Below are positions 1 to 6,137 of a stretch of 14,464 nucleotides of DNA, one piece after another. The notes beneath the pieces are model-generated. The model was not told the DNA's origin and searched no databases. It worked only from the letters and a program-made list of their open reading frames with translations. The stretch is taken from positions 1 through 14,464 of the forward strand of contig CAKUKR010000067.1 of assembly GCA_934663645.1 (NCBI GenBank), in the 5' to 3' direction. Origin of the DNA: an uncultured Muribaculaceae bacterium. GTDB taxonomy: Bacteria > Bacteroidota > Bacteroidia > Bacteroidales > Muribaculaceae. Made by a program: the position numbers and the translations under genes. How positions within the stretch are numbered: the first letter of the stretch is position 1; every line of letters begins with the position of its first letter.

Positions 1-56
1 CCGATGAAACAATAACCGAATGACGACATATTAAAGAAGTGTTTGCTTCTTACGGG

Positions 57-181
57 CAGCTTTCAGAAATCGCCAATTTGTTGAAACACACCTGCTTCGT
101 AATGAGTGGATGCTTGCACCTTAGGGGTGCGGGCTTCTCTTGTTTGTAGGTGTAATGTGTTTGGCGATACATTGAAAGCTG
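57..181 (+). promoter_or_regulatory. Structured leader (nested inverted repeats) upstream of the DUF805 genes
   Basis: Seen directly: three nested complementary pairs. CAGCTTTCA (57-65) pairs with TGAAAGCTG (173-181). ATCGCCAA (69-76) pairs with TTGGCGAT (161-168). GCTTGCACC (112-120) pairs with GGTGCGGGC (126-134) as a 9-bp hairpin with two G-U pairs and a TTAGG loop. Between them ACACA (86-90) can pair with TGTGT (156-160), or ACACCT (88-93) with AGGTGT (148-153). The whole can fold as one long imperfect stem of about 125 nt. GCTTGCACC occurs again at 192-200, so a second strand could compete for the same partner. The element ends about 58 bases before the ATG at 240. Inference: it is a cis-acting leader RNA or a repeat-derived element. 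I do not recognise it as a named riboswitch family and found no matching promoter in bases 1-56. Confidence 0.55.
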
Positions 182-239
182 AAATAAGGTCGCTTGCACC
201 TTCTTTTGTGCCGATATTCACAAAACAAATAAATATATT

Positions 240-1166
240 ATGACATACTTCAGTCACATCGGGGCTTGCATAGCCAAGTCCTTCACCGCCAAAGGGCGGA
301 CATCTCTGGTGCAGTACGCCTGCCTCACCTCCTTCCAGCTGCTTGTCTGCCTGGTTATGTTCGTGTTCATTTCTTGCGCCTCGCCAGATGCCGCATCCAC
401 AATCGGTATCATTTGGGGAGTCTATTTTCTGGTGAGCCTGCCCACTATGTGGACTGCTACAATCCGCCGCCTACACGATGTCTCGTCTTCCGGGTGGAAC
501 ATTGCCATTTCAGTAATACCGATATGGGGACTGTGGTTGTTTTGGGATCTTTGGACCCCCGGTGATGAAGGCGAAAACGAATACGGCAGTCCTGTCATGG
601 AGACAATGGACATTCAATTGCGAATGAAAACTCTGTTCAAGGTCATTCGTGTAATAGCTGTTGTGCTGCCGGTGATAATGACTGTACTCGGAGTCCTTGG
701 TCGTATCAGCAAGAATGCGGTTGATGAACAGGTAGAAAATCGCATTGAAACTGCTGATTATTCCGACTATGGGTTGTCACAACTGCTGCGAGAATATAAT
801 ATGACGTGCCCGATGCAAGATGGCCCGGTCACCAGGGAGGAAGCTGAATTAGATTTGAAAGATCGGATGTTCCAATATAATTACACAATAAATTCGGAAG
901 CAGGATTCGATGTTCATGTTCAAGAGTTTAAGGCTGCTCTGTCCAAGGAGCGTCTGTCTCGTATGGTGGAACAGATACAGCAAGATCCCGGAGCAGTCGA
1001 TTTTTTGGGAACGTTGGTTCGGTACAATTATGGGGTTCGTTTTCGATATGTCGTGCAACCAGAAAATGACACATTCCAAATAGAATTGTCTGCAAGTGAG
1101 ATTCGCCAAATTCTGAATGAATATTGGAAGGGTCGTGGAATGGTTGACAATACTCAAAACGAATGA
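240..1166 (+). CDS. DUF805 domain membrane protein with C-terminal soluble domain (copy 1)
   Basis: A 308-residue inner-membrane protein of unknown function. The N-terminal half is a DUF805 domain: hydrophobic segments at about 24-45, 53-73 and 87-103, the typical TIRRLHDVSSSGW motif (74-86), and the TPGDEGENEYG motif (106-116) after the third segment. A fourth hydrophobic segment (about 132-154) leads into a C-terminal domain of about 150 residues not part of classical DUF805. That domain has a conserved TCP (189-191), FQYNYT (211-216) and a helical stretch around 226-250. The next gene carries the same domain arrangement. The start at 240 fits because the gene downstream begins with nearly the same residues. 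The upstream stretch AAATAAATATATT is A/T-rich, as usual for Bacteroidetes starts, with no Shine-Dalgarno. The gene ends 4 bp before its paralogue, so the two are surely co-transcribed. The role of DUF805 proteins is not established. Confidence 0.85.
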   Translation: MTYFSHIGACIAKSFTAKGRTSLVQYACLTSFQLLVCLVMFVFISCASPDAASTIGIIWGVYFLVSLPTMWTATIRRLHDVSSSGWNIAISVIPIWGLWLFWDLWTPGDEGENEYGSPVMETMDIQLRMKTLFKVIRVIAVVLPVIMTVLGVLGRISKNAVDEQVENRIETADYSDYGLSQLLREYNMTCPMQDGPVTREEAELDLKDRMFQYNYTINSEAGFDVHVQEFKAALSKERLSRMVEQIQQDPGAVDFLGTLVRYNYGVRFRYVVQPENDTFQIELSASEIRQILNEYWKGRGMVDNTQNE

Positions 1167-1170
1167 ATCT

Positions 1171-2187
1171 ATGACATACTTCGGTCACATCGGGGCTTGC
1201 ATAGCCAAGTCATTCTCTGCCGAAGGGCGGACTTCCCTGGTGCAGTACGCCTGCCTCACCTCCTTCCAATGGCTTATCTGCTTGGTGTTGGTCGTCTTAG
1301 GGGTCGTGTCCATGTCTCGCGACGCATCATCGGATACCATAGCCATAGTCGTTATCGTTTGGCTTGCTTATCTTTTGGTGAGTTTGCCCACTATGTGGAA
1401 TGCGACAATCCGCAGACTCCATGACGTCTCGTCTTCAGGTGGCTCTGTGGCTGTATTCGTATTGCACGCAATATTTGCTGTTGGTACGGTTACGTCTTGG
1501 CGGTTCCAAGGGGATGGAGCATTAACGATTGCATTGACATGTTTTGCGGCTGGGACACTCTTATGGGCGTTGTTCATTATTCGGGATTTGTGGACATTGG
1601 GCTGTGGGGTCGAAAACGATTATGGACTCCCTCCTTCGGAAAACGAGGAAACGCCTGAAGGCGTGAAGACTCTGTTCAAATACATTCGTGTTGGTATAAT
1701 ATCCTTGTTGTCAATATGGGGGCTTTTGATGGTTGTCGGAACTGTTTGCGGCTATTTTGTGAAAGGCAAGAAAGCCAGTCCGACAGAATATCCAGTCGAA
1801 AGACATAGCCGCTATGTTCCTTATAACGAGTTGGAAACAGCCCTGCGAGAAATCAACAAGACATGTCCTCAGAAGCATGGTCCGATTACTTATGAAAAAG
1901 CCGAATTGAGTAGGGAAGAACGGATATTCCAATATAACTACACTGTTGACTTAGAAGCCGAACTTGATATTCAAAAATTTAAGGCTGCACTGAAATTGGA
2001 AATGACTTCTATGATCGAACAGATGAGGCGAGATCCTAAGGCGTTGGCATTCTTGAATGCTTTGGTTAGAAACAATTTTGGCATACGTGCCAGATATGTC
2101 ATCAAGCCGTCCAATGAAATAGTCCAGTGTGAAGTGTTTTCATGGGAGATACGCCAAATACTGGGGGATAAACTGCTGAAGTCATAG
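1171..2187 (+). CDS. DUF805 domain membrane protein with C-terminal soluble domain (copy 2)
   Basis: A 338-residue paralogue of the preceding protein. The first about 33 residues are nearly identical (MTYF.HIGACIAKSF), and the DNA there is nearly identical too. Hydrophobic segments lie at about 33-47, 56-76, 93-109, 116-137 and 171-195. The motif TIRRLHDVSSSG is at 79-90 and a degenerate TLGCGVENDYG at 142-152 replaces the TPGDEGENEYG of copy 1. Copy 2 has an insertion of about 30 residues in the membrane part that copy 1 lacks. The C-terminal domain again has TCP (231-233) and FQYNYT (253-258). I chose the ATG at 1171 because its product aligns with the start of copy 1. A longer reading from 1117 would overlap the end of copy 1 and add residues with no counterpart. 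It ends 31 bp from the convergent nuclease-like gene. Function unknown. Confidence 0.83.
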   Translation: MTYFGHIGACIAKSFSAEGRTSLVQYACLTSFQWLICLVLVVLGVVSMSRDASSDTIAIVVIVWLAYLLVSLPTMWNATIRRLHDVSSSGGSVAVFVLHAIFAVGTVTSWRFQGDGALTIALTCFAAGTLLWALFIIRDLWTLGCGVENDYGLPPSENEETPEGVKTLFKYIRVGIISLLSIWGLLMVVGTVCGYFVKGKKASPTEYPVERHSRYVPYNELETALREINKTCPQKHGPITYEKAELSREERIFQYNYTVDLEAELDIQKFKAALKLEMTSMIEQMRRDPKALAFLNALVRNNFGIRARYVIKPSNEIVQCEVFSWEIRQILGDKLLKS

Positions 2188-2218
2188 GTTGCGGAGGCTG
2201 GCTAAACCGTTGACCTGA

Positions 2219-2749
2219 TTATTCAGGAAGGGTTTCGGAGTCGATGTGGATGTCGTTCTGGATATACAGGCGTATGCCGGTCTCGCGCCTGAATTCCTCC
2301 TCGACATTCCGGGTTGACGACCTCGCTCGCCAGTAACGGCAGTTGGAGACGTATGCCCGGTGTTCTTTCCACCGGGTCATGTCGTGGTTCGCCTGAAATA
2401 TATCGATGGTATTCTTGACCTGTCTTGCGCCGTCGGCAATCCAACGTTTCAGCTTGTTTTTGATTTCGCCGAATATGAGCAGCTCGTCACCGCCTGCCAC
2501 AAGCATGTAGTCGCAGGTGGAGGCTGTGTCGTTTGTGCCGTCCTTGCGTATGTCGATGTTGTGGTCTACCGGCAGGAAAAGAATTGTGTGGCGTGACGGA
2601 TTATGCACGTTTACAGACGTTTGCTGCATAGCTTCATCAGCGGTGCATTGCGCAATATCTCCCTCGCCCCCTTTGTCGTAGATATAGAGCATGGGGCGGT
2701 CTGAGGTCTCGCTGTGCCATTGCGGCGCAAAGAAGTCAATCGGCTGCAT
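2219..2749 (-). CDS. Putative PD-(D/E)XK nuclease, partner of the upstream ATPase
   Basis: A 176-residue soluble protein. I do not recognise a named family. The centre reads CDYML (79-83), then GGDELLIFGEIKNK (86-99). This gives D80 and E95-x-K97 on successive predicted strands, followed by a helix with Q110, which is the order of the PD-(D/E)XK nuclease core (D, then E-x-K, then a helix often carrying Q). No signal peptide or membrane segment is visible. The start ATG overlaps the last 14 bases of the ATPase gene in another frame, so translation is very probably coupled and the two proteins are likely partners. Inference: it is the DNA- or RNA-cutting effector of a two-component ATPase-nuclease system, probably anti-phage. 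The nuclease call rests on motif spacing alone. Alternatives are a substrate-binding adaptor, or a catalytically dead fold. Confidence 0.7.
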   Translation of the reverse strand: MQPIDFFAPQWHSETSDRPMLYIYDKGGEGDIAQCTADEAMQQTSVNVHNPSRHTILFLPVDHNIDIRKDGTNDTASTCDYMLVAGGDELLIFGEIKNKLKRWIADGARQVKNTIDIFQANHDMTRWKEHRAYVSNCRYWRARSSTRNVEEEFRRETGIRLYIQNDIHIDSETLPE

Positions 2750-3962
2750 ATTCCTCTTCTATGTCCATTAGCAGGTCGAATGTCTCGTTGGAGTCCTCGA
2801 GGGCGTTGTTCAGGAAGTTGTTGTCCTGCGGGATGCCGTAGACAGTGCCGAGCCGGGAGATTTCGCCGTCGGCAGAGATCTCGTAGATGCCCACGTCCTC
2901 TGTCCGCAGCTGCGATTGCTGCGGAATTATTTCGCACAGAGCGGATTTGCCCTTTTCATCGCTGATTGAGGCCGAGAGGTTTCCGGCTTTTACGGCGAGG
3001 CTTATATAGTTGAGGATATACGGGCTGTGTGTGGTGAGCATCAAGCGGTTGAGCGGCAGCTCGTTGTTGATTTTCAGCAACTCGTACAGCACATGTTTCT
3101 GCGATGCCGGGAACAGGTTCTGCTCCACCTCTTCGACGACGTTTATCAGCCGTCCGTTTCGGGTGTTGGTGCTTAGCTGCTTTATCAGTGTAAGGCGTGT
3201 TGCGTCGTCGATTGCCGTGTCATTCAGTAATGAGCGGATAGCCTTGTCCCGCCGTTCCCTTTCGGCATAGCTTTCTGTGGACTTGTTTTGAGGGTCATCT
3301 CCTCTTGCCGCGACTTGTCGGCCGAGATAGCGGCTGACGAGGACTGTGGGTATCAATGATTGGAAGCCGCTTGCAGACTCGCTTATCCTCACCTTGAAGT
3401 CTGCGCCGTCGAGCCATGCTATCTTGTTGAGTTTGTCATAGTGAACAGCATAGCCGGGTATGGGGAGGCTCTCCGTGCCGGACAGTGCGCGGAGGGCGTT
3501 TATATATTCTGTGAGCAGCACATCGAGAGCGGAGGGGAGACCTTTGATGCTGTCTGCGTTGTCAACCACGTTGAGCAGGTTGCGCTCTGCTGGAATGTAC
3601 ATCACTTGCGGACGGACGTAGTCGTGTCCGTTTGCCAGAACCACGTCGAGTTTGGAATTCTCGTAAGTGAACGCATACTTGTCCCCCTCATAACGGATGT
3701 ATGTGTCTGACCTAAAGTAGTTTTGGATGTTGTGAAATGAGCAATACTTCTTGCGGAAACGGTCGTGTGCCGTCAGTTCATCGGATAGGATGTCGCCTCG
3801 TGTCATAGCCTTTTCCAGCCAGCAAAATTCGGAAAAGAGTTTTGCCAGAGTGCTTTTGCCCGCGCCTTGCGGACCGCACAGGATTGTCACCTTGCGCATC
3901 TCGACCCATGCGTTGTTTTCATTGCGTATCGGGCCGATGTTTTTCGCCAAAAGTCTTTTCAT
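2736..3962 (-). CDS. ABC/SMC-like AAA family ATPase (putative defence system component)
   Basis: A 408-residue cytosolic ATPase of the AAA_15/AAA_21 (RecF/OLD-like) type. Motifs in order: an N-terminal strand MKRLLAKNIGPI; Walker A GPQGAGKST (30-38); YIPAER (122-127), typical of this family and in the Q-loop to signature region; ABC signature-like SESASGFQSL (194-203); Walker B INVVEEVEQNLFP (273-285) with the EE..E..L.P pattern and E277/E278 as acidic residues; and a switch histidine in TTHSP (310-314). All ATPase motifs look intact. I see no C-terminal TOPRIM domain, which separates it from OLD nucleases. I chose the ATG at 3962 because its product starts directly with the family's first strand. 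An in-frame reading from 4304 would run through the hydrolase gene. It starts 33 bp after the hydrolase stop and overlaps the nuclease-like gene by 14 bp. Such ATPases act as sensors that control an effector; that role here is inference. Confidence 0.85.
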   Translation of the reverse strand: MKRLLAKNIGPIRNENNAWVEMRKVTILCGPQGAGKSTLAKLFSEFCWLEKAMTRGDILSDELTAHDRFRKKYCSFHNIQNYFRSDTYIRYEGDKYAFTYENSKLDVVLANGHDYVRPQVMYIPAERNLLNVVDNADSIKGLPSALDVLLTEYINALRALSGTESLPIPGYAVHYDKLNKIAWLDGADFKVRISESASGFQSLIPTVLVSRYLGRQVAARGDDPQNKSTESYAERERRDKAIRSLLNDTAIDDATRLTLIKQLSTNTRNGRLINVVEEVEQNLFPASQKHVLYELLKINNELPLNRLMLTTHSPYILNYISLAVKAGNLSASISDEKGKSALCEIIPQQSQLRTEDVGIYEISADGEISRLGTVYGIPQDNNFLNNALEDSNETFDLLMDIEEEYAAD

Positions 3963-3994
3963 GTTCGTGTAATTGCCTGAGGGGTGTGCGATTA

Positions 3995-5230
3995 TTATTT
4001 GAGGTTGCGGAGCCAGGCGGCGATGTCGGCGAGGACCTGGGGCGAGAGGGTGGTCTCGATGTCGCGGTATTCGCAGGCTTCGCCGGTCTCGCAGGGCTGC
4101 ATCAGGTGGTTCAGCCCGGGGTAGACGCGGATGACGTTGCTGTCGCCGTCGGGCAGCAGCTGGCGTATCCTGCCGATGTTGCTGTCGGGCGGCACTTGCG
4201 TGTCTTTCTCGCCGCCGAGCACCATTGCCGGCACGCGGGTCGCGGCGATGTCTGCCGCTGGGTCGTAATCGGCAAACCAGCCGAGCCACGTGCTTGTCGA
4301 GCATACGCCTGTGGCTCGCCAGTCCGCAACGGATATGGGCGGCATGTTCAGGCGACTGCGCTCGCGGTTGACCTGTGCCGTGACTATTGAGTCGCCTCGC
4401 AGCCCGGGCGCGCCCATGGTGATGATGAAGTCTGCGTCGCCGCGAGCTGCGAGGATGAACGCTATCGCGCCGCCCTCGCTGTGCCCGAGTATCCCGACGC
4501 GGCTGAAGCGGCGGCTGTCGCGCAGCCAGCGGACGGCTGCTGCTGCATCGTCGGCGTTGTCTGCTGTGGTTGCGTCTTCTGCATTGCCGGTTGACCCTCC
4601 GCAGCCACGGTCGTCATAGCGCAGTGTGGCGATGCCGGCGCGTGCGAGGCTGTCGGCTATCACGGCAAAGGGGCGGTGTTCGAACAGTGTCTCGTCGCGG
4701 TCTTGCTGTCCGCTGCCGCTCACGAGCACTACCACGGTCGGTTTACCCTCGCAAGTTCCGGGGACGGGCAGCGTGAGCGTCCCTGTCAATGTTGCGGGCA
4801 GATGCCCAGTGTTGGCGAATGTCACCTCTTCTGTGGAATAGGGGAATGGCGGCTTGGGTGTCTGCGGGCGGTTGAGAGCCTGACGCTTGCCGCGCACCAG
4901 CCGCAGCGGCAGGGTCATGCCGCCCTGCGCGAATATACCGGTCATGGTGTCGCCCTCGGCACGCCCTGTGTATGTCATCGCTATCGCCGGCACTGACAGG
5001 CGCAGCGAGTCTGAGCCGAATACGTCAATCTGCGCTGGTATGTCGTATGCTCCCTGGTCGGGGCTGTCCATGGCGGCGGAATATGTGCCGTCGGCCTCGC
5101 TGATGTGGAGCACGAGGGCGAGCTTCATGCTGCCCAAGTCGAGTGTGCCGTTCCAGTCGCCGGTTACCTGGGCGAGCGCGGAAGAGGCAACGGCTGTGAG
5201 TGCGAGTATGGTTGCGATGAGGGTTTTCAT
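3995..5230 (-). CDS. Secreted alpha/beta hydrolase (esterase/peptidase-like)
   Basis: A 411-residue protein. Residues 1-20 form a classical signal peptide (MKTLIATILA... ending SSALA-Q), so it is exported, probably to the periplasm. Residues about 22-115 form a small beta-rich N-terminal domain. Residues about 135-411 are an alpha/beta hydrolase: oxyanion region VVLVSGSGQQDRD (167-179), LRYDDRGCGGS (203-213), nucleophile elbow GHSEGG with S251, acid D343 in GGEKDTQVP, and H375 in GLNH. All three catalytic residues are present. The family contains acyl esterases and S9/S33-like peptidases, and the substrate cannot be read from the sequence. The start at 5230 is set by the signal peptide; an earlier ATG at 5308 would bury it and overlap the lipoprotein gene. 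It lies 25 bp after the lipoprotein stop and is very GC-rich. Confidence 0.88.
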   Translation of the reverse strand: MKTLIATILALTAVASSALAQVTGDWNGTLDLGSMKLALVLHISEADGTYSAAMDSPDQGAYDIPAQIDVFGSDSLRLSVPAIAMTYTGRAEGDTMTGIFAQGGMTLPLRLVRGKRQALNRPQTPKPPFPYSTEEVTFANTGHLPATLTGTLTLPVPGTCEGKPTVVVLVSGSGQQDRDETLFEHRPFAVIADSLARAGIATLRYDDRGCGGSTGNAEDATTADNADDAAAAVRWLRDSRRFSRVGILGHSEGGAIAFILAARGDADFIITMGAPGLRGDSIVTAQVNRERSRLNMPPISVADWRATGVCSTSTWLGWFADYDPAADIAATRVPAMVLGGEKDTQVPPDSNIGRIRQLLPDGDSNVIRVYPGLNHLMQPCETGEACEYRDIETTLSPQVLADIAAWLRNLK

Positions 5231-5255
5231 AATCGGTACGGTTAATGGTGGTGTG

Positions 5256-6137
5256 TCATTTGCTGCCGACAGCGTCGGCGGGGTAGTAGTATATGCGTCG
5301 GCGGTCAACGCGGTTTGTCACAGTGCGCGAGGTCTTCATGTTGGTGCCGTCGGCCTCGCCGTCGGTGATTTCGGAGCTGCATTTCACGCGCCGTTCCGTC
5401 CAGTTGCCGTTGCTGTCAAACTGCGTGTAGGTATATTCCTCCTCTACGGATACATCGCCGCTCATGTCGGCTATTTTGGAGACAATCTTGTCTGGCAGTC
5501 CGTCGTCGTTGTACGAGTATGTCACGTGCTGCGTCCCCTCGCCGCTGTATTCCGTCTCGTCGGAATAGAGAGTGCCGTCGGTCCATTCCAGCAGCCGGAC
5601 GAAGGTGTCGGGGTTTGACAATTCGCGGTCAGTGCCGAGAGCCTGTATCACCTGCAGGTATCCTCCAGAGGTGCGTGAGAGCTTGATGACTAGCTTGTTG
5701 CCGCGAGCCGCCGCAGCCTTGTCCGTGCCTGACTGGAACTCGCCGCTGTCGCTGTATGTGAGCAGCAGCTCGGAGTCGAGGTATGTTTCCCCCTTCTCGA
5801 TGCTTCCGCTCGCCAGCGAGGTCAGCAGCCCCTGGGTGTCGAATGTGATTGAATCGAGGCCGGCAACGGCGTCTGGTGTGGGCATCGCGCTTTCGTCCTT
5901 GACCTCGTAGGAGAGGAACGCCGCGCCGGAGACGTGTCCGTGCAGGTGCCACAGCCCGAGGTCGGGCGAGGTGAAAGAGTCTATTGGGTCTTTCTCGGCG
6001 GCGGGTATGCTGTCGCTGTCGGCATTCTGCCGCTTCTCCGAGCCGCAAGACGCGGCAAGCACCACGGCGGCAACGGGAGCGGCTATCAGCAGCGTCCTGC
6101 GTGCAAAGGGGCGTATGTGTTTTGAGAGGTGTTTCAT
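5256..6137 (-). CDS. Hypothetical lipoprotein
   Basis: A 293-residue protein with a lipoprotein signal. A basic n-region (several K, R and H in residues 2-14) and a hydrophobic core end in a lipobox LAAS-C31, followed by GSEKRQN. It should be lipidated and envelope-anchored. The mature part is acidic and beta-rich. Near the C-terminus it has a YSYNDDGLPDKIV segment and TQFDSNGNWTERRV, the D-x-x-GNW-x-R pattern of YD-repeat-like strands in many Bacteroidetes lipoproteins. I do not recognise a function. Its ATG at 6137 overlaps the dnaX stop in an ATGA arrangement, so translation is probably coupled to dnaX. The secreted hydrolase follows 25 bp downstream. Confidence 0.82.
   Translation of the reverse strand: MKHLSKHIRPFARRTLLIAAPVAAVVLAASCGSEKRQNADSDSIPAAEKDPIDSFTSPDLGLWHLHGHVSGAAFLSYEVKDESAMPTPDAVAGLDSITFDTQGLLTSLASGSIEKGETYLDSELLLTYSDSGEFQSGTDKAAAARGNKLVIKLSRTSGGYLQVIQALGTDRELSNPDTFVRLLEWTDGTLYSDETEYSGEGTQHVTYSYNDDGLPDKIVSKIADMSGDVSVEEEYTYTQFDSNGNWTERRVKCSSEITDGEADGTNMKTSRTVTNRVDRRRIYYYPADAVGSK

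Noticed and set aside
34..51. Hairpin AAGAAG/CTTCTT near the left edge as a terminator of an upstream gene
   Set aside because: A six-bp A/T-rich stem without a following T run, and the upstream gene is outside the window.
63..257. Minus-strand 64-codon frame across the leader before the DUF805 genes
   Set aside because: It covers the inverted repeats and the start of the DUF805 gene. The base-paired structure explains this stretch better than a peptide. Similar peptides may appear in databases if the element is widespread, which would not make them genes.
2214..2227. Hairpin CCTGA-TTAT-TCAGG between the convergent DUF805 and nuclease-like genes as a bidirectional terminator
   Set aside because: The stem is only 5 bp, there is no T tract on either side, and the loop contains the nuclease gene's stop codon. 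Too weak to call.
2219..3962. Assignment of the pair to PARIS, Septu, Gabija or an OLD nuclease
   Set aside because: The partner shows no HNH residues and no TOPRIM/DUF4435 pattern. The ATPase lacks a C-terminal TOPRIM domain and there is no helicase gene.
3963..4304. N-terminal extension of the ATPase to an ATG at 4304
   Set aside because: It would run in another frame through the well-supported hydrolase gene and add a low-complexity Arg/His-rich leader. The ATG at 3962 starts right at the family's first strand.
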